A stretch of DNA of 64,000 bases from NCBI RefSeq assembly GCF_947494755.1, contig NZ_CANLVZ010000002.1, forward strand, positions 186,001-250,000, in the 5' to 3' direction. The notes beneath the pieces are model-generated. The model was not told the DNA's origin and searched no databases. It saw only the letters and a program-made list of their open reading frames with translations. The first letter of the stretch is position 1. Every line of letters begins with the position of its first letter. Position numbers and translations under genes: made by a program. This document shows positions 18,426 to 27,352 of this stretch, piece after piece. This DNA is from an uncultured Tateyamaria sp. (lineage in GTDB: Bacteria; Pseudomonadota; Alphaproteobacteria; Rhodobacterales; Rhodobacteraceae).

Positions 18426-19388
18426 ATGACCAATGCGAACCCATCACCAGAGGGACAGGTGGCCGATGCGGTCGGCGGGAACTGGGTGGACACACTGGCA
18501 CCGCCTGCCACCCGGCCCTATCTGCGGCTGAGCCGGGCGGATCGGCCCATCGGCACGTGGCTGCTGCTGCTGCCCTGTCTCTGGGGGTTGAGCCTTGCGA
18601 TGCTGCACGACCAGAGCGCCACATGGTTTGACGCATGGATCGCCTTGGGATGCGGAATCGGAGCGTTCCTGATGCGGGGTGCGGGCTGCACATGGAACGA
18701 CATCACCGACCGCGAGTTCGACGGGCAGGTCGAGCGGACGCGCTCGCGGCCCATCCCCTCGGGGCAGGTCAGTGTCAAAGGCGCAGTGATCTGGATGGCG
18801 GCGCAGGGGCTGCTGTCCTTCCTGATCCTGCTCACCTTCAACACGAATGCAATCCTGCTTGGGGTCCTCGCACTCGTACCCGTGGCGATCTATCCCTTTG
18901 CCAAGCGGTTCACATGGTGGCCGCAGGTCTTTCTGGGCCTCGCCTTCAACTGGGGGGCGCTGCTGGCGTGGACCGCACATAGCGGACAGCTTGAGGCCCC
19001 CGCGGTCGTACTCTACCTCGCCGGGATCGTGTGGACACTGTTTTACGACACGATCTATGCGCATCAGGACACCGAAGACGACGCTCTGATCGGGATCAAG
19101 TCGACCGCTCGGCTGTTCGGGACCGACACTGCCAAATGGTTGCGCCGGTTCCTGATGGGCACGGTCGGCCTCATGGGAATTGCGGTTATATTCTCGGCAC
19201 TTGATGAGGCGTCGGTTCTGGCCATGGTCCTTGCACTTGGCGGGCCGTGGGCGATGGGCTGGCACATGGCCTGGCAACTGCGCGGCCTCGACATCGAAGA
19301 CCCGGCCAAATGCCTGCAACTGTTCCGGGCCAACCGCGATACAGGCATAATCCCGCTCCTGTTTTTTTGCGCTGCCCTTATGGCATGA
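18426..19388 (+). CDS. ubiA: 4-hydroxybenzoate polyprenyltransferase
   Basis: Membrane prenyltransferase that attaches the polyprenyl tail to 4-hydroxybenzoate in ubiquinone synthesis. The first Asp-rich motif is CTWNDITDREFDGQVERT (about residues 98-115) and the second is YDTIYAHQDTEDDALIG (about 202-218); eight or nine hydrophobic helices are visible. 320 aa from ATG 18426, which has GGA nine bases upstream. The promoter must overlap the 5' end of rsmE because only 11 bp separate the divergent starts. Confidence 0.94.
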   Translation: MTNANPSPEGQVADAVGGNWVDTLAPPATRPYLRLSRADRPIGTWLLLLPCLWGLSLAMLHDQSATWFDAWIALGCGIGAFLMRGAGCTWNDITDREFDGQVERTRSRPIPSGQVSVKGAVIWMAAQGLLSFLILLTFNTNAILLGVLALVPVAIYPFAKRFTWWPQVFLGLAFNWGALLAWTAHSGQLEAPAVVLYLAGIVWTLFYDTIYAHQDTEDDALIGIKSTARLFGTDTAKWLRRFLMGTVGLMGIAVIFSALDEASVLAMVLALGGPWAMGWHMAWQLRGLDIEDPAKCLQLFRANRDTGIIPLLFFCAALMA

Positions 19389-19450
19389 TTGAAACACCGG
19401 GCCGACAGGCATAAACCCGAACAACCACAGCAACAACACATGGGGCCGCA

Positions 19451-21364
19451 ATGCGCCTGTCCTCGCTTTTGATGATTGTCGGAACTTTCGCCGTGGCGGC
19501 AGTGCTGTCTCTGGTGGCAGCCAATCTGTCCGTGCAACTGATCGAGGACAGCTCAGAAATCGGGGTCCGCGACGCGCTGGACGAGGAAGGCATGACATGG
19601 GCCGAAGTGCAGGCCGACGGGCTACAAGTCACACTGGCCGGGATCGCACCCACCGAGGCGGTGCGCTTTGCGGCGCTGTCCACAGCCGGCACCATCGTTG
19701 ATGCGGCCCGGGTCATCGATGACATGCAGGTCGAAGCGGCCGCCGCCATCGCCCCCCCACGGTTTTCGGCTGAAATTCTGCGTAACGATGCGGGCCTGTC
19801 GATCATCGGGCTGATCCCTGCGGAAACCGACCGGGACGAAGTGCTTGACCGGGTGCGCGCAATCAGCGGACAGCTGCCCGTGACCGACCTGATCGAACAG
19901 GCGGACTATCCAACACCGGATGGGTGGAATGACGCGCTTGGCTTTGCGCTGGCCGCAATGGAGCGGCTGCCCCGCGCCAAGGTATCCGTGTCCGCAGGGC
20001 GGGTCGCAATCAACGCGATCACCAACAGCACAGAGGAAAAGGCACGGCTGGAAGCACAGTTGCGGCGCGCAGCACCTCCAGGGCTGCGGGTGTCGCTGAA
20101 GGTGGCCGCCCCCCGGCCCGTGATCACCCCGTTCACGCTGCGGCTGGTCATGGACGAAGCGGGCACCCGGTTTGACGCTTGTTCCGCTGATACGATGGCG
20201 AGCCGAACCCAGATCCTGAACGCAGCCTTTGAAGCAGGGCTGACCGGGCCGGGCGACTGCACCGTGGGCATGGGCGTGCCTAGCCCCAGATGGGCCCAGG
20301 CCGTGGAACAAGCGATAAGCGCACTTGCAGAGCTGGGCGCAGGTACGGTCACGTTCTCGGACGCGGATATCACACTGGTCGCCGCCGAAGGTACCGATCA
20401 GGCGGATTTCGACCGGGTCGTGGGCGAGTTGGAAAACGATTTGCCCGGAGTGTTTGCCCTTTATGCCAAGCTGCCCGAGACGGTGGATCCAAATCAAGGA
20501 CCACAGGAATTCGTGGCCACACTCAGCCCCGAAGGACAGGTGCAACTGCGCGGGCGGCTTTCAGACGAAAACCTGCGCAACGTGGCCGACAGCTATGCGC
20601 GGGCGGCCTTTGGATCGGATGCGGTCTATATGGCGACGCGGCTGGTCGACAACCTGCCCAGCACGTGGCCCGTGCGGGTTCTGACAGGGCTTGAGGCGCT
20701 GTCGCAACTGTCCAATGGCGCCGTCACCGTCACTCCGGAAACCGTGGTGGTGTCCGGCAATACCGGCAACCCACAAGCCTCGACAAACATTGCCTCACTG
20801 CTCGCTACAAAACTCGGCGAGGCACAGGAATTCGACATTCGGGTCACATATCAGAAAAAGCTCGACCCCGTCGCGGCCTTGCCAACACCCGACGAATGCG
20901 TGGCCGAAATATCCAACATTCTGGCGACGTCAAAAATTACGTTCGAACCCAGCAGCGCGACAATCGACGCAAGCGCCTTGGGCACGATGGATGATATCGC
21001 AGAGTTGCTGCAACAATGCGGCGACATCAAACTGGAAATTCAAGGCCACACCGACAGCCAGGGGCGCGAGGAAATGAACGAAAGCCTCAGCCAGGCGCGC
21101 GCCCAATCAGTTCTGAACGAATTGCGGGCGCGCCGCGTGCTGACCTCGACCTATACGGCCAAGGGATACGGCGAAAGCGACCCTATCGCGGACAACGAGA
21201 CAGAAGAGGGGCGTGAAGCCAACCGACGGATCGAATTCAAGCTGATCCGGCCCGCCCCCTCGGCCCCGGAAGGTGAAACAACGCTGGAAACCCTCGCCGG
21301 TTCGGGCGATACAGATAGCGAAGCCGCGGCTGAAACCGAAGGATCCGACGATGAGCAGAACTGA
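19451..21364 (+). CDS. OmpA-family protein with N-terminal membrane anchor and long periplasmic region
   Basis: 637 aa. An uncleaved anchor or signal (residues 5-27) is followed by roughly 450 residues with repeated GxxxxxEARxxA-like alpha/beta units resembling BON domains (for example ADGLQVTLAGIAPTEAVRFAAL and LSPEGQVQLRGRLSDENL). The C-terminal OmpA/MotB peptidoglycan-binding domain (about 495-605) includes ITFEPSSATID, EIQGHTDSQG, ARAQSVLNEL and EEGREANRRIEFKL. The tail is acidic. Expected to sit at the inner membrane and grip peptidoglycan. A small coiled-coil membrane protein overlaps its 3' end by 14 nt. Confidence 0.85.
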   Translation: MRLSSLLMIVGTFAVAAVLSLVAANLSVQLIEDSSEIGVRDALDEEGMTWAEVQADGLQVTLAGIAPTEAVRFAALSTAGTIVDAARVIDDMQVEAAAAIAPPRFSAEILRNDAGLSIIGLIPAETDRDEVLDRVRAISGQLPVTDLIEQADYPTPDGWNDALGFALAAMERLPRAKVSVSAGRVAINAITNSTEEKARLEAQLRRAAPPGLRVSLKVAAPRPVITPFTLRLVMDEAGTRFDACSADTMASRTQILNAAFEAGLTGPGDCTVGMGVPSPRWAQAVEQAISALAELGAGTVTFSDADITLVAAEGTDQADFDRVVGELENDLPGVFALYAKLPETVDPNQGPQEFVATLSPEGQVQLRGRLSDENLRNVADSYARAAFGSDAVYMATRLVDNLPSTWPVRVLTGLEALSQLSNGAVTVTPETVVVSGNTGNPQASTNIASLLATKLGEAQEFDIRVTYQKKLDPVAALPTPDECVAEISNILATSKITFEPSSATIDASALGTMDDIAELLQQCGDIKLEIQGHTDSQGREEMNESLSQARAQSVLNELRARRVLTSTYTAKGYGESDPIADNETEEGREANRRIEFKLIRPAPSAPEGETTLETLAGSGDTDSEAAAETEGSDDEQN

Positions 21365-21677
21365 GTTTGTCATTGCGACAGCCATCATTCTTTTCATTGC
21401 GTTCTGTCTGGGCTGGTTTGCGAACTGGCTGATCCACCGCTTCACGCGGGTGGCTGCGGGTGACGTGGCCGAACTCGACCGGATGAGCCAGGAACTGCAC
21501 GAAGCCGAAGAAACCCGCGATCAGGCAATCACCTACCTGCAACAGCGCGAGGCCGAGCTGACCAACCAGCTTGCCCAAACCGAAGCGGAACTGCGCGCGG
21601 CCATGGACGGCTTGCGCGATGCGCGCCACGAGACCGAAGAACTGCGCGCCTGGATCGACCGCCAGCAGGCAAGCTGA
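21351..21677 (+). CDS. Small membrane protein with cytoplasmic/periplasmic coiled coil
   Basis: 108 aa: one TM helix (residues 6-28) followed by a continuous heptad-like helix from about 40 to 105 rich in Glu, Arg and Gln (EETRDQAITYLQQREAELTN...). The ATG at 21351 lies within the last codons of the OmpA-family gene (14-nt overlap), suggesting translational coupling and a structural partnership. No known family is recognised with confidence. Confidence 0.78.
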   Translation: MSRTEFVIATAIILFIAFCLGWFANWLIHRFTRVAAGDVAELDRMSQELHEAEETRDQAITYLQQREAELTNQLAQTEAELRAAMDGLRDARHETEELRAWIDRQQAS

Positions 21678-21742
21678 AAGGTCCCTCCCTACGCCACCCC
21701 TTCTTTTGACCAGAAATACCGCAGGGGAGTCGCGCCAGCGAC

Positions 21743-21757
21743 GGGGGCAGCGCCCCC
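21743..21757. terminator. Hairpin between convergent genes, with upstream tail element
   Basis: GGGGGC-AGC-GCCCCC, a strong 6-bp GC hairpin in the 115-bp gap between the coiled-coil gene and the convergent moaE. About 25 bp to its left, 21701-21720 reads TTCTTTTGACCAGAAATACC, a tail motif that recurs in variant form at 35840-35860 and 53301-53331. A second small hairpin, CGCCC-GTCA-GGGCG, is at 21770-21783. Probably a bidirectional terminator region. Confidence 0.5.
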
Positions 21758-21792
21758 TGAACATCGTGTCGCCCGTCAGGGCGTCCTTTGGA

Positions 21793-22233
21793 TCACCAGC
21801 GGGTCAGGGCATCCTCGTCGGTATCCTTGGCCGCAACCCAAGCGGCCCCCGCCCGCGTCATCTCGCGCTTCCAAAACGGCGCGCGGGACTTGAGGTAATC
21901 CATAAGATATTCCGCCGCCTCGAACGCATCCTTGCGATGTGGGGCTGCGGTGGCGACCATCATGATCATCTCGCCTGGGGCCAGACGGCCATGGCGGTGA
22001 ATGACCAGCGCGTCTTCCAAGGTCCAGCGGTTACAAGCCTCGGTCGCGATATCGCGCAAGGCGGCTTCGGTCATGCCGGGGTAGTGCTCGATTTCCATGG
22101 CCTCAAGGCCGTCCGCCACATCACGCACGATGCCGGTAAATGTCACCACAGCCCCCGATGTTGTACAGCGCGCCGCAAAGCCCGCACTCTCGGCACCAAG
22201 GTCAAAGGCAGCCTCCTGCACACGCACATCCAT
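21793..22233 (-). CDS. moaE: Molybdopterin synthase catalytic subunit
   Basis: Large subunit of molybdopterin synthase, converting cyclic pyranopterin monophosphate to molybdopterin with sulfur from MoaD. 146 aa. Family blocks: GAVVTFTGIVRD (about 27-38), EHYPGMTEAAL, VIHRHGRLAPGEMIMMVATAAPHR and the active-site lysines of YLKSRAPFWKRE (about 113-124). It starts 4 bp after the moaD stop and ends the uvrC-pgsA-moaD-moaE run. Confidence 0.95.
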   Translation of the reverse strand: MDVRVQEAAFDLGAESAGFAARCTTSGAVVTFTGIVRDVADGLEAMEIEHYPGMTEAALRDIATEACNRWTLEDALVIHRHGRLAPGEMIMMVATAAPHRKDAFEAAEYLMDYLKSRAPFWKREMTRAGAAWVAAKDTDEDALTRW

Positions 22234-22237
22234 GGTG

Positions 22238-22483
22238 CTACCCTCCGGTCATGGGCGGAAAGAACGCCACTTCGCGCACACCGACCAACGGGGCGTCAAA
22301 GTCGCTCAGGGTCTGATCCACAGCCACACGCAGCGCGCTGAGGTCGGCGAAAGCTGCTGCATATCGATCCTCACGACCGCACAGCTCAGTGACAAGGTCT
22401 GCGACCGTGGCAGCCTCCGTCTCGATCTCTTCGCGGGGCAGTCCGATACGCTCGCGTACCCATGCAAAGTACAAAACATTCAT
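22238..22483 (-). CDS. moaD: Molybdopterin synthase sulfur carrier subunit
   Basis: 81-aa ubiquitin-fold sulfur carrier ending in Gly-Gly (FFPPMTGG), which is thiocarboxylated and inserts into MoaE. The N-terminal MNVLYFAWVRERIGLPREE is the usual beta1-turn. ATG 22483 lies 5 bp beyond the pgsA stop, with AAAGG in the pgsA 3' end as a possible ribosome-binding site. Confidence 0.94.
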   Translation of the reverse strand: MNVLYFAWVRERIGLPREEIETEAATVADLVTELCGREDRYAAAFADLSALRVAVDQTLSDFDAPLVGVREVAFFPPMTGG

Positions 22484-22488
22484 CGCAT

Positions 22489-23148
22489 TCAACCTTTCAG
22501 ATAGGGGGTCGCCTTGCGGAAATAGTCCCAGCCCGTGATCAGGGTCAGCGCCGCCGCAATCCAAAGCAGCCACAGCCCAATGCGGCCCGACCATTCGGCC
22601 CCGCTCAGCTTCCACTGCAGCCCCAACAGATCGGGTTCGTCCCCGTTGAGGATGGCCGAGACCATCTCGCTGTCCATGCCCCAGATCGACATGCCAAAGT
22701 AATGCTCGAACACGCCTTGGGAAAACAGAACCGCAATGGCGACCATCTGCAACGTGGTCTTCCATTTGGCCAATGCCGTGACCTTGAGAGTTCCGGCCGT
22801 GTCGCCAAGGAACTCACGCAAACCAGACACAAAGACCTCACGAAACAGGATCACGGTGGCGGGCAATACCAGCCACGGCGACCATGACGAAAAGCCGATG
22901 ATGACCATCAGCGCGATCACCACCATCGCCTTGTCAGCGATGGGATCCAGCATGGTGCCCAGTTTCGTCTGCTGCCCCCACGCGCGCGCGAGATAGCCGT
23001 CAAACCAGTCCGTAATGGCCGCACCCACAAACAGAACAACCGCAAACAGGTCCGCATAGGGCCGCGTGAAATAAAGGAACATGACCGCCACCAAGGGGGC
23101 CGCCAACAGGCGCAGAACAGTCAGAAGGTTGGGAATATTCCAGATCAT
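22489..23148 (-). CDS. pgsA: CDP-diacylglycerol--glycerol-3-phosphate 3-phosphatidyltransferase
   Basis: Commits CDP-diacylglycerol to phosphatidylglycerol synthesis at the inner membrane. The CDP-alcohol phosphotransferase motif D-x2-DG-x2-AR-x8-G-x3-D-x3-D is present as DWFDGYLARAWGQQ followed by GTMLDPIADK (about residues 45-70). 219 aa with about five TM segments. It lies 72 bp downstream of uvrC, with a palindromic element in between, and immediately upstream of moaD. Confidence 0.95.
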   Translation of the reverse strand: MIWNIPNLLTVLRLLAAPLVAVMFLYFTRPYADLFAVVLFVGAAITDWFDGYLARAWGQQTKLGTMLDPIADKAMVVIALMVIIGFSSWSPWLVLPATVILFREVFVSGLREFLGDTAGTLKVTALAKWKTTLQMVAIAVLFSQGVFEHYFGMSIWGMDSEMVSAILNGDEPDLLGLQWKLSGAEWSGRIGLWLLWIAAALTLITGWDYFRKATPYLKG

Positions 23149-23188
23149 GCGCCCATCTTTAGCCTACGCATCGCGGGGCCGGAAGGGG

Positions 23189-23208
23189 GGCGCACGAACA
23201 CGTGCGCC
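23189..23208. repeat. Palindromic element between uvrC and pgsA
   Basis: GGCGCACG-AACA-CGTGCGCC followed by TTAC; same size, GC-rich core and CGCCTTAC end as the palindromes at 1706-1724 and 17675-17693, but with a different inner stem. It lies inside an operon, so it may be a transcript-stability or partial-termination hairpin. Confidence 0.55.
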
Positions 23209-23220
23209 TTACAGGCTGCA

Positions 23221-25110
23221 TCATGTGTCGTGGAAAAAGTCATAGACCTTTTGCGCCAACCCTTCGGATACGCCCTCGACCGCTTTAAGGTCGGCCAGGT
23301 TCGCCCGCCCCACCGCCTTGGCCGAGCCGAAATGGGCCAGAAGCGCGCGTTTGCGCGCAGCACCCACGCCCGCGATATCATCCAGCGGGTTCTTCATATT
23401 GGACTTGGCGCGCTTGGCGCGGTGCGTCCCGATGGCAAAGCGATGCGCCTCGTCCCGCATGCGCTGGACGAAATAAAGCACCGGATCATTGTGGCGCAGC
23501 GCAAAAGGGCGTTTGCGCACCCGGTGAAACTCCTCCTTGCCTGCATCGCGGTCCACACCCTTGGCCACACCGACCATCGGGATATCCTCGACCCCGTGTT
23601 CGGCCATGATCTGCGCCACGGCACTGACCTGTCCGGCCCCGCCATCAATCAACAACAGGTCGGGCCACATACCCTTGTCTCGATCCGGGTCCTCGGCCTG
23701 CAAGCGCTTGAAGCGGCGGTGCAGCACCTCTTTCATCATGCCAAAATCATCGCCGGGCACCAGATCATCACCCTTGATGTTGAACTTGCGATAGCTGTTT
23801 TTCATGAACCCTTCAGGACCGGCAACGATCATGCCACCCACGGCGTTGGTGCCTTGAATATGGCTGTTGTCATAGACCTCGATCCGGTTGGGTGGTTCGG
23901 GCAGGTCGAACGCCTCGGCCAAGCCTTTCAGCAGTTTGGTCTGCGTCGCGGTCTCGGCCATCTTGCGGCCCAGGCTTTCGCGGGCATTGCGCAGCGCGCT
24001 GTCGACCAGTTCCGCCTTTTCGCCGCGCTTGGGCACCAGCAATTCGACCTTGCGACCCAGCTTGCCGCTCAGGGCTTCGGCCATCAGGTCAGGGTTTTCG
24101 ATGTCGTTGGACAGGATCAACTGACGCGGCGGCTCTTTGGTGTCGTAGAATTGGCCCAAGAACGCCTCGAGCACCTCGGCGGCCTCCACATCCGCACCGA
24201 CGCGCGGATAAAAGTCTTGATTGCCCCAGTTCTGACCCGCCCGGATGAAAAAGACCTGCACACAGGCCTGCCCCTGTTCCAGATGCAGGGCGACGATGTC
24301 GGCCTCGTCCACGTTGCGCGGGTTGATGCCCTGGGCGGACTGCACTTGGGTCATCGCCCGGATGCGGTCGCGCAAGGCGGCGGCCCGTTCAAACTCCATC
24401 GCTTCGGAGGCTTCGGTCATTTGTCCCGCCAACTTGGCCTGAATATCCGTACTGCGCCCGGACAGGAAGCGTTCGGCATCCTTCACCGATTGGGCATAGT
24501 CGGCTTCGGAAATCAGATCGACGCACGGGGCCGAGCACCGCTTGATCTGATGCAAAAGGCACGGGCGCGTCCGGCTTTGGAACATCGCATCGGTGCAATT
24601 GCGCAGCAGGAACACCTTTTGCAACTGATTGAGAGTCCGGTTCACGGCACCCGCGCTGGCGAAGGGGCCGTAATAGGCACCCTTTTCCTTCTTGGCCCCG
24701 CGATGCTTCTTGATCTGCGGATAGGGATGATCGCCCGTCACCAGAATGTTGGGGAACGATTTGTCGTCGCGCAGCAGCACGTTGAACTTGGGCTTGAGCT
24801 GCTTGATGAGGTTCTGTTCGAGCAGCAGCGCCTCAGTCTCGGTCCGGGTCGTCAGAAACATCATCGAGGCGGTCATCGAAATCATGCGCGCGATGCGGGC
24901 GGAATGCTGCGGTGAGGGGCGCGCGTAACTCGACACCCGCGCGCGCAGGTTGCGGGCCTTGCCCACGTATAAAACCCGGCTTTCACGGTCGAGCATACGG
25001 TAGACACCGGGTGAAGCATCCAGCGTCTTGAGATAGCTGTGAATCACCGCATGCCCGGTCAACACGGGTTGCTCATCCTGAGGGAGAGTATGATCTGAGT
25101 CGTTCGCCAT
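23221..25110 (-). CDS. uvrC: UvrABC nucleotide-excision repair endonuclease subunit C
   Basis: Makes the 3' and 5' incisions around DNA lesions after UvrB loading. The GIY-YIG nuclease is at residues 32-115 ([23 protein letters not shown] described in parts), the UvrB-interacting UVR motif near 215-250, the RNase H-like endonuclease with [19 protein letters not shown] near 420 and [13 protein letters not shown] near 500, and the C-terminal helix-hairpin-helix pair ([19 protein letters not shown]). 629 aa, full length. The 309 bp upstream are AT-rich and hold its probable promoter. No LexA-type GTTC-N7-GTTC box is visible there. Confidence 0.96.
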   Translation of the reverse strand: MANDSDHTLPQDEQPVLTGHAVIHSYLKTLDASPGVYRMLDRESRVLYVGKARNLRARVSSYARPSPQHSARIARMISMTASMMFLTTRTETEALLLEQNLIKQLKPKFNVLLRDDKSFPNILVTGDHPYPQIKKHRGAKKEKGAYYGPFASAGAVNRTLNQLQKVFLLRNCTDAMFQSRTRPCLLHQIKRCSAPCVDLISEADYAQSVKDAERFLSGRSTDIQAKLAGQMTEASEAMEFERAAALRDRIRAMTQVQSAQGINPRNVDEADIVALHLEQGQACVQVFFIRAGQNWGNQDFYPRVGADVEAAEVLEAFLGQFYDTKEPPRQLILSNDIENPDLMAEALSGKLGRKVELLVPKRGEKAELVDSALRNARESLGRKMAETATQTKLLKGLAEAFDLPEPPNRIEVYDNSHIQGTNAVGGMIVAGPEGFMKNSYRKFNIKGDDLVPGDDFGMMKEVLHRRFKRLQAEDPDRDKGMWPDLLLIDGGAGQVSAVAQIMAEHGVEDIPMVGVAKGVDRDAGKEEFHRVRKRPFALRHNDPVLYFVQRMRDEAHRFAIGTHRAKRAKSNMKNPLDDIAGVGAARKRALLAHFGSAKAVGRANLADLKAVEGVSEGLAQKVYDFFHDT

Positions 25111-25184
25111 TCGATTCGTATTTTTTCGCCGTTGCGCTGCACTGTATCAGAGGTCGGATCAAGCGATCTTGCATCCACTGATCC

Positions 25185-25193
25185 TGTGGATAA
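25185..25193 (-). promoter_or_regulatory. Consensus DnaA box
   Basis: TTATCCACA on the minus strand (TGTGGATAA on plus) matches the strongest DnaA 9-mer exactly. It lies 75 bp upstream of uvrC within the AT-rich stretch. A weaker related sequence GCATCCACT sits at 25171-25179. Whether DnaA acts here as a transcription regulator is inference. Confidence 0.5.
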
Positions 25194-25252
25194 GTCTGAA
25201 GATAAGTCAAAAGCGGAAAGGATTTTTCGTTGTTTTTTGGACCCTTCTCTCG

Positions 25253-25273
25253 AATGCCTAATTTTTAGGCATT
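25253..25273. repeat. Perfect palindrome in the AT-rich region
   Basis: A 9-bp inverted repeat AATGCCTAA / TTAGGCATT around a TTT loop, with a further TTACCTAA just to the right (25274-25280 region). No T-run follows on either strand after the stem, so an operator is more likely than a terminator. Confidence 0.45.
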
Positions 25274-25344
25274 TACCTAACCTTTTGAAAAGTAACTATT
25301 TTTATTTTTACCGACCGCAAGTATTTGAAAAGGCTCGGATTTTA

Positions 25345-25361
25345 GTAACGGTTTTGTAACG
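25345..25361. promoter_or_regulatory. Direct repeat GTAACG x2 with 11-bp period
   Basis: GTAACG at 25345-25350 and again at 25356-25361, spaced by one helical turn, as for a dimeric regulator binding to one DNA face. No known regulator is assigned. Confidence 0.3.
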
Positions 25362-25419
25362 AAGATTAATGCGGTGCAAAACTTACTTAAGGTCACTTTG
25401 CCGCTGCGCCTCAGCTGGT

Positions 25420-26199
25420 CTATTCGACCCCTACAACGTCCGGTGTTTCCCATGCCAGATGTTGACCTCCATCTACGCACAGCAGTTGCCCCGATATGGC
25501 AGGAGAGTCGAGAAAATAGCCCAAGGCTGCGACGATGTCGCTTGGGTTTGATCCACGCTCCAACACGGTTGCGGCGCGCTGTTTTGCGAAGTGTTCAGCG
25601 CTTTGGCGTCCGCCCTGCAAGGTGGGTCCGGGTCCGATGGCATTGACGCGGATCACGGGGGCCAGTGCGCGTGCGCTGGTCTGGGTCAGCGCCCACAGCC
25701 CCATCTTGGCCAGCGTGTAGGTCATGAACTCAGGCGTGAGCTTGCGCACCCGCTGATCGACCATGTTGAGGATCAGGCCAGCCGCAACGGGTTCGTCCAT
25801 ATCGTCACGTGTCGGCTCAAGCCCCTGGGCCGCCATCGCTTGCGTCAACACGAACGGCGCACGCAGGTTGCTGTCCATGTGCCGGTCCCAGCTGTCGCGG
25901 GTGGCAGAGGCGATATCATCATATTCAAAGATCGAGGCATTGTTGACCAGACAGGTGATCGGCCCGCCCAATGCCTCGACCGCGCGGCCAAACAAGGCAC
26001 CTGTTGCGTCCTCATCCAACAGGTCCGCGTGGAGTGCGACACCGCGCTGCCCTTCGGCTTCGATCTGCACGACGGTTTCCAGCGCACCCTTGTCCGAACT
26101 GGCGTAATGCACCGCCACGTCATAGCCGCGTTTGGCCAGATACACCGCCATGGCCTGCCCCAATCGGTGCCCTGCCCCTGTCACAAGCGCGCGCTTCAT
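25420..26199 (-). CDS. SDR family oxidoreductase, pteridine-reductase-like
   Basis: 259-aa short-chain dehydrogenase with the Rossmann motif TGAGHRLGQAMA (residues 7-18), NNASIFE, and catalytic YTLAK (YxxxK). At the usual catalytic Ser position there is Asp (NMVDQRV), as in PTR1/FolM pteridine reductases, and the cofactor loop HYASS fits NADPH. Reduction of a dihydropterin or folate is therefore plausible, but not shown. ATG 26199 has AGGAGAGGGCG directly upstream; upstream in-frame codons would overlap the antiporter gene. Last gene of the sppA-like - small protein - antiporter operon (23-bp gap). Confidence 0.82.
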   Translation of the reverse strand: MKRALVTGAGHRLGQAMAVYLAKRGYDVAVHYASSDKGALETVVQIEAEGQRGVALHADLLDEDATGALFGRAVEALGGPITCLVNNASIFEYDDIASATRDSWDRHMDSNLRAPFVLTQAMAAQGLEPTRDDMDEPVAAGLILNMVDQRVRKLTPEFMTYTLAKMGLWALTQTSARALAPVIRVNAIGPGPTLQGGRQSAEHFAKQRAATVLERGSNPSDIVAALGYFLDSPAISGQLLCVDGGQHLAWETPDVVGVE

Positions 26200-26222
26200 C
26201 GCCCTCTCCTTTGTCTTGGTTC

Positions 26223-27184
<962 letters not shown>

Positions 27185-27185
<1 letters not shown>

Positions 27186-27349
27186 CAGGACTTACCCCGC
27201 CCACAGGCACAGGGGCCCTTACCGATGCGATAGCGACCGCAGTCGCACTTGGCCTTGCTCAGCCGTTTGCCCCCGATCCAGTGCAATTTGCCGAACATGG
27301 CAAGCACACCCATAAAGACCAGAAACAGAACGACGATCTTTGAGAGCAT
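27185..27349 (-). CDS. 54-aa membrane-anchored Cys-rich small protein
   Basis: A short gene (MLSKIVVLFLVFMGVLAMFG...) consisting of one N-terminal hydrophobic helix (residues 4-20) and a basic tail with four cysteines in two CxC(G) pairs: KCDCGRYRIG and GPCACGRGKS. The spacing suggests a small zinc or other metal knuckle. It sits 3 bp after the sppA-like stop, and its TGA overlaps the antiporter ATG by one base. The tight coupling, sensible hydropathy and Cys pattern make it a real gene. Function unknown. Confidence 0.8.
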
Positions 27350-27352
27350 CTA

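Larger units (their letters stand above)
25111..25419. other. AT-rich intergenic region with no gene
   Basis: 309 bp with base composition clearly more AT-rich than its surroundings (runs such as TATTTTTATTTTTACC near 25295). No open frame with coding character on either strand. It contains a perfect DnaA box, a 9-bp-stem palindrome and a helically phased direct repeat, annotated separately. It should hold the uvrC promoter; a TTGACT on the minus strand (around 25203-25208) has no good -10 partner at standard spacing. Confidence 0.6.

Noticed and set aside
23230-24915. A 561-codon plus-strand frame inside uvrC
   Set aside because: Antisense to a full-length, motif-complete uvrC; composition is that of a shadow frame.
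25111-25419. LexA operator for uvrC
   Set aside because: No GTTC-N7-GTTC (alphaproteobacterial) or CTGT-N8-ACAG (E. coli type) pair found in the upstream region.
25111-25419. Chromosomal replication origin
   Set aside because: Only one perfect DnaA box and no neighbouring origin-associated genes; kept as a possibility in the finding but not called as a feature.
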